This document shows, in pieces, positions 25,779 to 33,359 of a DNA stretch of 33,359 nucleotides. A program made the translations under genes and the position numbers. Origin of the DNA: an uncultured Fidelibacterota bacterium (lineage in GTDB: Bacteria; Fidelibacterota; Marinisomatia; Marinisomatales; TCS55); contig CAJXWT010000016.1 of NCBI GenBank assembly GCA_913062595.1, positions 1-33,359 on the forward strand. Reading direction: 5' to 3'. Below the pieces are notes generated by a model that saw nothing but the letters and a program-made list of their open reading frames with translations, did not search any database and had not been told where the DNA came from. The stretch's first letter is position 1. Each line of letters opens with the position of its first letter.

Positions 25779-26882
25779 TTATACTTTTGATCCTTGTGTA
25801 ATCAATTGTTCAACAGTTTGTTTTACTCGAGTAGATGCTTTGCCATCCAATTTATAGAATATTTTATCCCGATCATCCTTTTGTACATTTTTCATTTCGA
25901 CCGTTGGGTGTAATGCCCGCTCTATTCCAGCCTGCAATTCATCTGGTCGATTAATATGCACAAAAGAATCCTTTAAATATTCCCGATTATCAAAGCCCAG
26001 AAGTACTTCACCATCAGAATGCTTTAAACTTTCCTGGTCAAGGTTGTAAATAATTCCTGTCTTTCCTGTTGCTAAAAATTCAGTAATTGCACCGGAAGCC
26101 TCAGAAACCAATGTATCTGAGATATATAATAATGGTAAAATGCTGTAATCATCTTTGGGGATGATAACAGCATGGTCATATTGCTTTATGCGTTGTTCAA
26201 AAATTTTATGTTGTCTGTGTGAAGCGTATTTTCCCAGCCAGGAATAATGATGAAGTTTGATGATAAGATTATATTCTGTTGTCGCTTCAAAAATTGCATC
26301 TTTTAAATCATAGATGCAGGTTGGTTTATAGGTTGGTGCAAATAATATCACAGGTTTTTTAGGGTCAAGACCTAATGATTGTAAAATCTTATCTCTATCA
26401 AAATTCCCTGCTGTAAAATACGGATCCATTTTAGGATAACCCACTTTAACAACTTTAGAATTCCCAATGCTACCAGACGCCATCAATGACTGTATAGATT
26501 GATCGCCTTCAGCAAAAATAACATATCTGTAATCCGTATGTTTTTTCAATTCCCGATATATGCCTGTTTTGGTAAACGTAATTCCATGCCAAATCAGGCA
26601 TAGTAGCGCATCACCATATTTTTTTTCAGCCACCACATCTGGTACAAACACAATATCATAATTTTCATTTTCATTACTAATGCGATGGCCTTCTTTTTCA
26701 AATTTCTGTAAATATTTCTTTGTCTGGTCTTTATCAAATAAACCAATAATCCGTTCAGCCTCATGCGTTAATGAAAGAGCAACGTCATATTTTGAATCCC
26801 TTTCAAAGAGCTCAATTAACGGATCATAAGCCGCTTTATGATACAGGTAAAACATTTTGAACAATACTTTTGTTTTATTCAT
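25779..26882 (-). CDS. CDP-glycerol glycerophosphotransferase-like (TagF-like) transferase 1
   Basis: A 367-residue GT-B-fold protein of the TagF/TagB-like family. Such enzymes transfer polyol-phosphate units from CDP-activated donors to form teichoic-acid-like polymers. Family motifs are WHG (98-100), FAPTY (181-185), IKLHH (208-212) and SDTLVSEASGAITEF (255-269). The usual family sequence near the last motif is closer to TDYSS, so this copy is divergent there. There is no signal peptide or clear membrane span, which fits a cytoplasmic-face enzyme. It is 5 nt downstream of a second TagF-like gene in the phosphonate operon. A CMP-phosphonate donor in place of CDP-glycerol is an attractive inference. 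Confidence 0.85.
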   Translation of the reverse strand: MNKTKVLFKMFYLYHKAAYDPLIELFERDSKYDVALSLTHEAERIIGLFDKDQTKKYLQKFEKEGHRISNENENYDIVFVPDVVAEKKYGDALLCLIWHGITFTKTGIYRELKKHTDYRYVIFAEGDQSIQSLMASGSIGNSKVVKVGYPKMDPYFTAGNFDRDKILQSLGLDPKKPVILFAPTYKPTCIYDLKDAIFEATTEYNLIIKLHHYSWLGKYASHRQHKIFEQRIKQYDHAVIIPKDDYSILPLLYISDTLVSEASGAITEFLATGKTGIIYNLDQESLKHSDGEVLLGFDNREYLKDSFVHINRPDELQAGIERALHPTVEMKNVQKDDRDKIFYKLDGKASTRVKQTVEQLITQGSKV

Positions 26883-26887
26883 GTTTC

Positions 26888-27952
26888 TTAAACCTGACTC
26901 TTCGCGATTATTTTGCGAATCTGATATTTACGAATAATGTTTTGAGGCTTTTGTTTTAAATCATTTTGCAACCCATTAGCAAGAATTTCTCCAATCCCTG
27001 TCAGCACACGATTAGCAGAATTCCCATCAGCATAGGGATGAATATCCTGCAGACAACTTTGCCTATAAGCTGAAAACTCCCTTGGGTTGTTAAGACTGCG
27101 TTCAATGGCTGATACGAGTTCGGTTGGGTTTTGGATATTGATACCTTTGTTTTTACGTGCAATAGCTTGATAAGTGACCAGGGGACGGTCAAAAGGTAAG
27201 AATTCATAGGCTACGGAAGATGTGTCAGTAATCATAATATCAGAGCCAGCCATGATTGGCAAAATATTTAATCTATCAACTACACGAAGATTTTCATTCT
27301 CTAATTGTTTATATTTTTTTTGAATTGATTCATCCATCAATGAATGAAATTTGATAATCCAATTATACTTAACACTTTTTAATTTTTTAATAGCATCCAG
27401 TAAATCTGGAGCTGAAGTATATTTGGGTGGAAAGGTAGGCGCATATAGTATAATAGGTAATTCGGGATTTAAACTATACTGTTTTATCAATTGATTTTTT
27501 TGATTGCCAAAATCCCACTCATTTTTAAAAATAGGATCGAGTTTTGGCCATCCTGTTTCCTTAACTAAAAAATGTTTTTTCTGTTTTGCCATTGCAGAAA
27601 ATTTCTTTGTCATCACGGAGCCTGTTGTACAGTATAGATCAAAAAAACCAGTTATGATGTAAAAGCCCTTAACTTCCTCATCCAAACCATGAAAAATCTG
27701 TACTTTCAATCCTGGCCAGAAATGGGGGACAACATTACCCGGAACAAGAACAGCGTCAGGATCATATTCTAAAACTTCTTTATTGGATTTTAACTGGTCA
27801 TCGGGACATGAATATTTTGTTGCTGAACTGGCTGCAAACCATTTTACATCTCCACAATTCGAATTAATAATCACATCCTGAATAGGTTCAAGGATTGAAA
27901 ACGAATATGGCTTGGTTACAAAAAATAAATACTTAAGATGAGCCTTGTTCAT
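26888..27952 (-). CDS. CDP-glycerol glycerophosphotransferase-like (TagF-like) transferase 2
   Basis: A 354-residue protein of the same GT-B family as its downstream neighbour but clearly diverged from it. Motifs are IFHG (86-89), LYAPTF (169-174), IKFHS (200-204) and SDIMITDTSSVAYEF (237-251), the last being closer to the classical TagF pattern. The C-terminal end is basic (QNIIRKYQIRKIIAK) and could bind membrane phospholipid headgroups. Its ATG overlaps the stop of the phosphonoacetaldehyde reductase gene (ATGA), a strong sign of coupled expression with phosphonate synthesis. Donor and acceptor are unknown. Known relatives use CDP-glycerol or CDP-ribitol. Confidence 0.86.
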   Translation of the reverse strand: MNKAHLKYLFFVTKPYSFSILEPIQDVIINSNCGDVKWFAASSATKYSCPDDQLKSNKEVLEYDPDAVLVPGNVVPHFWPGLKVQIFHGLDEEVKGFYIITGFFDLYCTTGSVMTKKFSAMAKQKKHFLVKETGWPKLDPIFKNEWDFGNQKNQLIKQYSLNPELPIILYAPTFPPKYTSAPDLLDAIKKLKSVKYNWIIKFHSLMDESIQKKYKQLENENLRVVDRLNILPIMAGSDIMITDTSSVAYEFLPFDRPLVTYQAIARKNKGINIQNPTELVSAIERSLNNPREFSAYRQSCLQDIHPYADGNSANRVLTGIGEILANGLQNDLKQKPQNIIRKYQIRKIIAKSQV

Positions 27953-29055
27953 TGCTCACTATATAATTCTTTCAATATCCCTAGAACATCATCCGTAGTT
28001 AAATCCACTACATTATTATCCATCCGACCTTTTGTAAATGATTCTCCAGCTAATTTAGTTAATTGATTTTCTGGGATGCCCCATTCATCCAGTGTGTAGG
28101 GAATAACTCCCTGGGGAATAGCTTTAATGGTTTCCTTTAATTCATCATAGGTCAATTCATTATTATTACAAATTCTATCTAGCGGTTCCTTGATCAATTT
28201 CCCATTTATTTCCAGTAAGGGTATTAAACTGATTGAAGAAGCAACACCATGGGGCATTCCATAATGGATAGTCAGTGGATAACTCATGGAATGAGCTGCT
28301 GCTGTTGTTGTATTGGAAAACGCCAGGCCGGCAACCGTGGCAGCTTTTAAAAGATTATTACGAGTGTCCAAATCATCAGGATTTTCCTTCAGAGCGGGGC
28401 CATTTTCAAGAATCGAACAAATAGCTGATATGGCAAAATCAGTCGAGGTATGATTGGCCTTCTTGTTCCATATAGATTCAAAACTATGGCTTAAAGCATC
28501 CATCACAGTTGAGATAGAAATATCCAGAGGAAGAGACAGCGTTAAATTTCCGTCTAGTATCGCTACGCTTGGATACAGGCTTGGATGAGAAATGGAGTAT
28601 TTCTTCTCTTCTTCCATATTCCACAAAGTCCCCCACATGGTGACTTCACTTGCTGTGCCGTGTGTTGTTGGCAGAAATATGGATTGAATTGTATGAGGAA
28701 ACTTCCCTTTATATTCTATTAATTCATTTATATCCGTTTTTTCTAAACTCAGGTGTGCTATGATAACTTTTGCTAGATCCATGGCTGACCCACCACCCAG
28801 GGCAACAACACCATCAAATACATTTTTTTGACAAAATTCTACAGCATTTATACAATCCTCAAAATTTGGATTGTTACCAACATCACTAAAAATGGATTCA
28901 GGGTCAAATTTTGAATCAAGGCTTAACCGTTTTCTATTCCCAGGTGACGTAACTATGATCGGTGCAGAAAATTTTAAATCCTCAATACTTCTATTTAATT
29001 CATGCAACCAATTCTCAGTTTTAATAATTTTTACGGGATTATAATAATTTGACAT
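27949..29055 (-). CDS. Iron-containing alcohol dehydrogenase, probable phosphonoacetaldehyde reductase
   Basis: A 368-residue group III (Fe-type) alcohol dehydrogenase. The nucleotide-binding GGGSAMDLAK is at 87-96. Metal ligands are D186 and H190 (DALSH), H255 (AAAHSMSYP) and H269 (MPHGVA), with the usual 14-residue gap between the last two. In phosphonate pathways such as those of PhpC and FomC, an enzyme of this family reduces phosphonoacetaldehyde to 2-hydroxyethylphosphonate. Its position directly after phosphonopyruvate decarboxylase (15 nt) points to this role here. The family alone would allow other aldehydes. It overlaps the next TagF-like gene by 4 nt. Confidence 0.9.
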   Translation of the reverse strand: MSNYYNPVKIIKTENWLHELNRSIEDLKFSAPIIVTSPGNRKRLSLDSKFDPESIFSDVGNNPNFEDCINAVEFCQKNVFDGVVALGGGSAMDLAKVIIAHLSLEKTDINELIEYKGKFPHTIQSIFLPTTHGTASEVTMWGTLWNMEEEKKYSISHPSLYPSVAILDGNLTLSLPLDISISTVMDALSHSFESIWNKKANHTSTDFAISAICSILENGPALKENPDDLDTRNNLLKAATVAGLAFSNTTTAAAHSMSYPLTIHYGMPHGVASSISLIPLLEINGKLIKEPLDRICNNNELTYDELKETIKAIPQGVIPYTLDEWGIPENQLTKLAGESFTKGRMDNNVVDLTTDDVLGILKELYSEQ

Positions 29056-29070
29056 TGCAAAATCTGGAAA

Positions 29071-30201
29071 TTACTTTTCTAGAAATCCCATGAAATTTTC
29101 TTTATTATAAACAGGTTTGATGGTCGGCCTGCCTAAATCTTCTCTTGAGCCTGGTCGTATTTTTACTTCAAGAAATGACGGACCAACACATTCCATAAAA
29201 TCTGTGATGTTTGCTTTTAGTTCAGTTGGTGTTTTCGCCTTAAACGTCTTACTTGATCCCATAGCTTCAACGATTGCTGACAAATCTAAATTCTTTGCAG
29301 CTGTTTCTTGTCCACCCACAGATTCATGAACTTCGTTATTCACTAAAATATGTCGGAAATTTTTAGGTTTCAAACTCGCGATGGATGTTAGGCTGCCCAA
29401 ATGCATCAACATAGCTCCATCACCATCAATACAAACCACTTGTCGATGAGGCTTGGCCAAGGCAATTCCCAAAGCAATAGAAGAACAATGACCCATAGAT
29501 CCCACAGTCAGGAAATCCTGTTCATGTGATTGACCTCTCTTTTCACGAATCTCAAAAATTTCCCTGGATGTTTTTCCTGTAGTCGAAACCACAATGGCAT
29601 TGTCATCAAGATTCTTTAAAATAATTTCTAACGCTTCCTCACGCTTCATACGCTGGTCATCAAATTTTTGGATTTCTTTGCTGTATTTTTCAAATGTCCC
29701 TTTTTTGATTAACAGAACAGCAGGCCTGTTTTCATTTTTTGCAGTTTCAACGGCACTTAATATTTTCATTTCAAACTGATCATCATCTTTTGATATTATT
29801 TCATAGGGAATATCCATCGACTCCAGCAGTTTTAATTGAACTTTACCCTGCTTTGCATGCTGTGGTTCATCTTTTACACCTGGTTCACCACGCCAGCCAA
29901 TCATCAACAACATGGGGATAGAATACACATCAGGATCACAGAGCGATAAAAGGGGGTTTACTGCATTCCCCAAACCGGAATTCTGCATATATACCAATGG
30001 CAGTGATTTTTGAGCCAGATAATAACCGGCCGCCAAAGCGACAGCATTACCTTCATTGGCTGTAATGATATGTTTATCTTTAGGGATAAAATCATCGATA
30101 CATAAACAAAATTCTTTTAATAGGGAATCTGGAACTCCCGTGAAAAATTCGACACCATGGCTGGCTAACTGATCGTAGAAGTCAGTCGGCTTAATAGCCA
30201 T
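29071..30201 (-). CDS. ppd: Phosphonopyruvate decarboxylase
   Basis: A ThDP-dependent enzyme that decarboxylates phosphonopyruvate to phosphonoacetaldehyde. This is the irreversible step that pulls the unfavourable PEP mutase equilibrium. The 376-residue protein has the family features: TGVPDSLLKEF (21-31), catalytic E50 (ITANEGNAVALAAGY), GNAVNPL (78-84), WRGEPG (103-108) with DEPQH (111-115), and the ThDP motif GDG (260-262) to NN (288-289). The ATG chosen overlaps the pepM TGA (TGATG), with AAGGA upstream. A TTG three bases earlier is the only alternative nearby. It is shorter than acetolactate-type relatives, as expected for this family. Confidence 0.95.
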   Translation of the reverse strand: MAIKPTDFYDQLASHGVEFFTGVPDSLLKEFCLCIDDFIPKDKHIITANEGNAVALAAGYYLAQKSLPLVYMQNSGLGNAVNPLLSLCDPDVYSIPMLLMIGWRGEPGVKDEPQHAKQGKVQLKLLESMDIPYEIISKDDDQFEMKILSAVETAKNENRPAVLLIKKGTFEKYSKEIQKFDDQRMKREEALEIILKNLDDNAIVVSTTGKTSREIFEIREKRGQSHEQDFLTVGSMGHCSSIALGIALAKPHRQVVCIDGDGAMLMHLGSLTSIASLKPKNFRHILVNNEVHESVGGQETAAKNLDLSAIVEAMGSSKTFKAKTPTELKANITDFMECVGPSFLEVKIRPGSREDLGRPTIKPVYNKENFMGFLEK

Positions 30202-31520
30202 CAAATGTCCTTAGGTATCAGGGTAATGATATCCTTGATGGACATGCAGTATTTGTCTGCTGCTTCTTTGGCGCGTCTATTTTCTAAAATGGATTGCGCT
30301 GCATCCACCATTGCCGGGTATGCAGAGCGCAATAAATGGTTGGCATAGATAATGACATTTACACCTAAATCCTGTAATTCTGATTCAGTTATGTGGGCAT
30401 AAGTTGAAGGCACTACAACAAGAGGCACTTTTGTTTCAAATTTTTGGAATTTTTCACAGAACTCGATAATTTCTTTGCCGTCCTTTTTCTTACTGTGAAT
30501 CATAATTCCATCTGCGCCGGCAGCGATATAAGCTGCAGCTCTTTTGAGAGCGTCAGCCATTCCTTTTTGCAAAATCAGACTTTCCACTCGAGCAATGATC
30601 ATAAAGTCTGCTGTAACTTGGGATCGCTTTCCTTCATGAATCTTTTGGGAAAAATGTTCGAATGAATCCTGCTCTTGGGGGACAGTTGTTCCAAAAAGTG
30701 AATTGCGTTTATCGCCAATCTTATCTTCAATGATGATAGCCGAAACGCCTAATCTTTCCAGCGTTTTGACCCTGAACTTGAAATGTTCAATTCTACCACC
30801 AGTATCACCATCGACAATAATGGGTTTTGTTGTGACTTCTAATATTTCTTCAATTGTGGAAAACCGGGAAGAAAAATCAACAAGTTCTGTATCGGGCTTT
30901 CCTTTAGCTGTTGAATCGGTGAGACTGCTTTCCCAAATGCCATCAAATTCAATTTTTTGTCCATTTTTTTCAATACTGGTTTTTTCTACAATCAGGCCCG
31001 TTAATCCATTATGCGCTTCCAAAATACGAACGATAGGTTTCGCATCTATCAACCGCCGTAGTGTTTTCATCCGTTTTCCGGGTGTTATACCCAGTGCTTT
31101 AACTGCATTGATCAAATCTGTTGAAGAAATTCCTTCAGTATATTTTGGTTCTACAAGTTTCCCGTCCCACTCAGCTAGGGTATCAATCACACGCTGCCGC
31201 ACTTCTCTTTGAATCCCGGTTTTCCAATCATCCCCATGGACAACATAATCTGGTTTAATTTTTTTTAAATTTGGAACATAGTCCAAGGTTGTTTGGGGGA
31301 TAACCTGATCTACACCTTTCAGATTTTCCACAATCAGTTTTCGTTCTTCAAAAGCTATAAGAGGTAAGCGCTTATAGCTAGCTATAGCTTCATCCGTCAG
31401 CAAACCTATGATCACTTTGCCAAGCTTGCAGCCTGCCGCAACAATATTCAAGTGACCTTGGTGAATCAGGTCTGCAGACAAACCTATATATACTTTTTTT
31501 GATTTTTTATTTTCCGTCAT
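30201..31520 (-). CDS. pepM: Cytidylyltransferase-PEP phosphomutase fusion (PepM)
   Basis: A bifunctional protein of 439 residues. The N-terminal domain (about 8-140) is a TagD-like nucleotidyltransferase with HQGH (20-23) and the ISSTD segment (131-135). It would join CMP from CTP to a phosphonate or phosphate. The C-terminal domain (about 150-439) is PEP mutase of the isocitrate-lyase superfamily. It has the diagnostic EDK-x5-NS motif at 265-274 ([10 protein letters not shown]), VDGDTGG (236-242) and GIWESSL (194-200). It rearranges PEP to phosphonopyruvate, creating the C-P bond. Fusions of this kind are known among phosphonate-producing bacteria. The identity of the CMP-activated product is inferred. 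Confidence 0.95.
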   Translation of the reverse strand: MTENKKSKKVYIGLSADLIHQGHLNIVAAGCKLGKVIIGLLTDEAIASYKRLPLIAFEERKLIVENLKGVDQVIPQTTLDYVPNLKKIKPDYVVHGDDWKTGIQREVRQRVIDTLAEWDGKLVEPKYTEGISSTDLINAVKALGITPGKRMKTLRRLIDAKPIVRILEAHNGLTGLIVEKTSIEKNGQKIEFDGIWESSLTDSTAKGKPDTELVDFSSRFSTIEEILEVTTKPIIVDGDTGGRIEHFKFRVKTLERLGVSAIIIEDKIGDKRNSLFGTTVPQEQDSFEHFSQKIHEGKRSQVTADFMIIARVESLILQKGMADALKRAAAYIAAGADGIMIHSKKKDGKEIIEFCEKFQKFETKVPLVVVPSTYAHITESELQDLGVNVIIYANHLLRSAYPAMVDAAQSILENRRAKEAADKYCMSIKDIITLIPKDI

Positions 31521-31545
31521 AATTATCTTGATTTAGTGTAATTAA

Positions 31546-32739
31546 TCAAAATCCTTTTTCGGCAATGGAACCGTCGTGCAGTCCAGCGTTATAATTTTGC
31601 TCCGGAATTTGCCAATTCCCATAACGCAGAGAAAGATATTCTTCTGCATGATTAGGAATATTAATTGTACGTCCCGCCCACTCGATTGTACTTAATGTAT
31701 CGTAATATTTTCTGTCCACATGCTTCAATGCATTGCTGTCCACCCAGCGGTATTTATTCTTCACGGGATATACGCAAAATAAATCCACATGAAAATTGAT
31801 CTGTCTTATTTTTTCCCAGGGAGTTTTCACTTTAATTACACGCATATCTCCGGGGATCCATGGAGATTGAATTCTCCCTCTTTTAATTAAATAATTTGGT
31901 AAAAAATCCAATCGCAGTTTCATGATTTCATCGGCTGAATCAGCCGGTATCCCTAAATCAGCATCATAATCCCAGGGGATTAAATCTCCATCGCGTAAAA
32001 TACCCAAAAGCGTGCCTGCATCCAGCCAGTATTTAAACCTTTTTTCATTTAAAATATCGATTGTTTTCAACAGCATATTTTTCATGCGCCGATGATAATT
32101 CCCTTTTTGAAGCTGGATTTTTTCCAGGGGATATAAATCAATCACTTTTTTAAAGGGAATTTTTTCTAAAACTAAGTTACTGATAATGGTACTATCATCA
32201 ATACTGGCAATCCATTTTAAATGCGGATTTTTCCAGTCTTCACCAAAACGAACTCTCAAATAGTCTTCAGTATACTGCGGAACTGGAAAAGCATGCCCAT
32301 GAATTTGAATTTCATCCAATTTGTCGTAATACTTACCTTCAATTTCTTTGCAACTGCGCTTATCAACCCAGCGGTATTTTTTCTCCACATTATACTTGGG
32401 GGTGATAAAAATTTTGAAAGCTTTTTGTCTATGCTTCCATTGGCTCAATACAGCAAGGCGACAATATTCATTTTCTATCCATTTGCGTCCGGATCGATCA
32501 GGAATAAATTGAAAACGATAGGCTATTCCTAATTCTTTATCTAAAGCTAATAATCGAGAAAAATACTCTCCTGGAATACTCAACCGAACATTCCTGTCCT
32601 GAGGCAAAGGTAGTTCCATCTTCTTCCCCATGAGTGCCAATAATGTATTGGTGTCCAGCCAAAAGGGGATGCCGTTATTTTTCAATAATTGTACTGTAGT
32701 TGAAAAGAGATTTGTTTTTAATTGGCGCGTAATATCCAT
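31546..32739 (-). CDS. Tandem LicD-like nucleotidyltransferase-fold protein
   Basis: A 397-residue protein made of two copies of a LicD/fukutin-type domain. The C-terminal copy (about 220-397) looks active, with YWLDAGTLLGILRDGDLIPWDYDADLGI (237-264) carrying the D-x-D motif, and HVDLF (317-321). The N-terminal copy (about 10-190) repeats it as FWLDTNTLLALM but reads PQDRNVRLSI where the acidic motif should be, so it is probably inactive. Both copies share a KKYRWVD/NKYRWVD segment and a KYYDxL-AEEYL/TEDYL tail. LicD proteins transfer phosphocholine from CDP-choline to sugars. Next to pepM, a CMP-phosphonate donor is plausible. Confidence 0.87.
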   Translation of the reverse strand: MDITRQLKTNLFSTTVQLLKNNGIPFWLDTNTLLALMGKKMELPLPQDRNVRLSIPGEYFSRLLALDKELGIAYRFQFIPDRSGRKWIENEYCRLAVLSQWKHRQKAFKIFITPKYNVEKKYRWVDKRSCKEIEGKYYDKLDEIQIHGHAFPVPQYTEDYLRVRFGEDWKNPHLKWIASIDDSTIISNLVLEKIPFKKVIDLYPLEKIQLQKGNYHRRMKNMLLKTIDILNEKRFKYWLDAGTLLGILRDGDLIPWDYDADLGIPADSADEIMKLRLDFLPNYLIKRGRIQSPWIPGDMRVIKVKTPWEKIRQINFHVDLFCVYPVKNKYRWVDSNALKHVDRKYYDTLSTIEWAGRTINIPNHAEEYLSLRYGNWQIPEQNYNAGLHDGSIAEKGF

Positions 32740-32768
32740 TTATAGATTAGAATTACATTCCGAAAACA

Positions 32769-33359
32769 TTAATTGAACTGAACATTATAAAGATTGCTGT
32801 AAAGTCCATTTTTCTGGATGAGTTCATCATGAGTGCCCATTTCTTTGATTTGTCCTTTTTCCAGTACAATAATTTTGTCAGCATTTGTAACTGTAGACAA
32901 GCGGTGGGCAATGACCAACACTGTACGATCGGTCATGAGCGTTCCCAGTGCTTCCTGAACCAAACGTTCCGATTCTGTATCTAGTGCGGACGTGGCCTCA
33001 TCGAGTATTAAAATTGGCGGATTTTTCATGATGGCACGAGCTATAGCTAGACGCTGTCTTTGTCCGCCGGAAAGTTTGACACCCTTTTCACCAATGACTG
33101 TATCCAAACCTTCCGGAAGTTCTTCAATGAACTCCAAGGCATTAGCCGCCGTGGCAGCAGCAATAACCTGTTTATCATCTACATCTTTTTGGCCATAAGC
33201 AATGTTCGCCTTGATCGTATCATTAAATAGAATCGTCTCTTGCGTGACAATACCCATCAATCTCCGCAGCGAGTTTAATGTGACGTGCCGAATGTCCTGA
33301 CCATCAATTTCAATGGCACCTTGATTTACATCATAAAATCGGGGAATCAGATCAGCCAG
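32769..33359 (-). CDS. ABC transporter ATP-binding region, MsbA-like exporter (5' end outside window)
   Basis: The final 196 residues of an ABC protein. The frame stays open to the window edge and begins [14 protein letters not shown], just after where Walker A would lie. Visible motifs are the Q-loop (VTQET), the signature LSGGQRQR, Walker [13 protein letters not shown] and the H-loop [22 protein letters not shown] and a VTQE Q-loop resemble MsbA and other export-type fused half-transporters that flip lipid-linked glycans. The membrane domain is presumably upstream beyond the window, so the fused form is inferred. The first ATG in view (near 33258) is internal and is not the start. It lies 29 nt before the LicD-like gene. 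Confidence 0.93.
   Translation of the reverse strand: MADLIPRFYDVNQGAIEIDGQDIRHVTLNSLRRLMGIVTQETILFNDTIKANIAYGQKDVDDKQVIAAATAANALEFIEELPEGLDTVIGEKGVKLSGGQRQRLAIARAIMKNPPILILDEATSALDTESERLVQEALGTLMTDRTVLVIAHRLSTVTNADKIIVLEKGQIKEMGTHDELIQKNGLYSNLYNVQFN

Noticed and set aside
25779-27952. Evidence of a Gram-positive teichoic acid locus
   Set aside because: The TagF-like genes sit with pepM/ppd and LicD, and the genome shows lipoprotein and sorting-tail features of a diderm. No tagA, tagO or tagGH-like genes are in the window.
27949-29055. Generic butanol or lactaldehyde dehydrogenase annotation for the Fe-type enzyme
   Set aside because: The fold is shared, but direct adjacency to pepM and ppd makes phosphonoacetaldehyde the most likely substrate. 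Specificity is still inferred.
33258-33260. ATG near the right edge as the start of the ABC gene
   Set aside because: The frame remains open to the window edge with conserved ABC sequence ([15 protein letters not shown]), so the gene is cut by the window, not short.
1-33359. Mobile elements, prophage, integrases, toxin-antitoxin pairs or defence systems
   Set aside because: No transposase, integrase, terminal repeats, phage structural genes or defence motifs were found. Gene density and strand are uniform throughout.

Overview
All protein genes in this 33.4 kb window, and the single tRNA, lie on the minus strand, so transcription runs from high to low coordinates. Genes are tightly packed with many TGATG/ATGA/TAATG start-stop overlaps. 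The DNA is AT-leaning. Secreted proteins carry C-terminal Por/T9SS-type sorting-like domains or a dockerin-like tail, the 2-oxoacid dehydrogenase E1 is an alpha/beta fusion, and the citrate synthase is of the mitochondrial-like type. Together these suggest a member of the Fibrobacterota-Chlorobiota-Bacteroidota superphylum. My best guess is Marinimicrobia/SAR406 (Neomarinimicrobiota). This is inference: no rRNA gene or taxonomic marker is present to settle it.

Region A (33359-24513, in transcription order) is the most distinctive block. It holds the C-terminal part of an MsbA-like ABC exporter, a LicD-type protein made of two tandem copies (the first degenerate), a cytidylyltransferase-PEP mutase fusion (PepM), phosphonopyruvate decarboxylase, an iron-type alcohol dehydrogenase that fits phosphonoacetaldehyde reductase, two CDP-glycerol glycerophosphotransferase-like (TagF-like) enzymes, and a DUF1015 protein. 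The core three steps run PEP to phosphonopyruvate to phosphonoacetaldehyde to 2-hydroxyethylphosphonate. The fused cytidylyltransferase could make a CMP-activated phosphonate, which the LicD-like and/or TagF-like transferases could attach to a surface glycan or polymer. No aminoethylphosphonate transaminase or methylphosphonate synthase is visible here.

Region B (24409-15842): citrate synthase, then three exported proteins. These are an M14 zinc carboxypeptidase with a dockerin-like tail, a subtilisin with a sorting tail, and a 600-residue FnIII-like protein with a sorting tail. A two-CBS-domain protein and a small lipoprotein follow.

Region C (15810-12686): an overlapping cluster of a helical protein of unknown function, a metallo-beta-lactamase-fold hydrolase, a DUF309 protein, a degenerate receiver-like protein and endonuclease III.

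Region D (12586-10848): a QueD/PTPS-family protein that lacks the family cysteine, a queuosine-precursor transporter (YhhQ family) and GTP cyclohydrolase I. This is a pteridine/queuosine block.

Region E (10801-2887): an ABM-domain protein, then a complete 2-oxoacid dehydrogenase module with its lipoate supply: Lpd (E3), LipB, fused E1, E2, a SAM methyltransferase, LipA and a small anchored protein.

Region F (2757-1): lon protease with a candidate promoter overlapped by an 18-bp palindrome, then tRNA-Val(TAC) and a terminator-like hairpin. The last 200 bases hold no recognisable gene.
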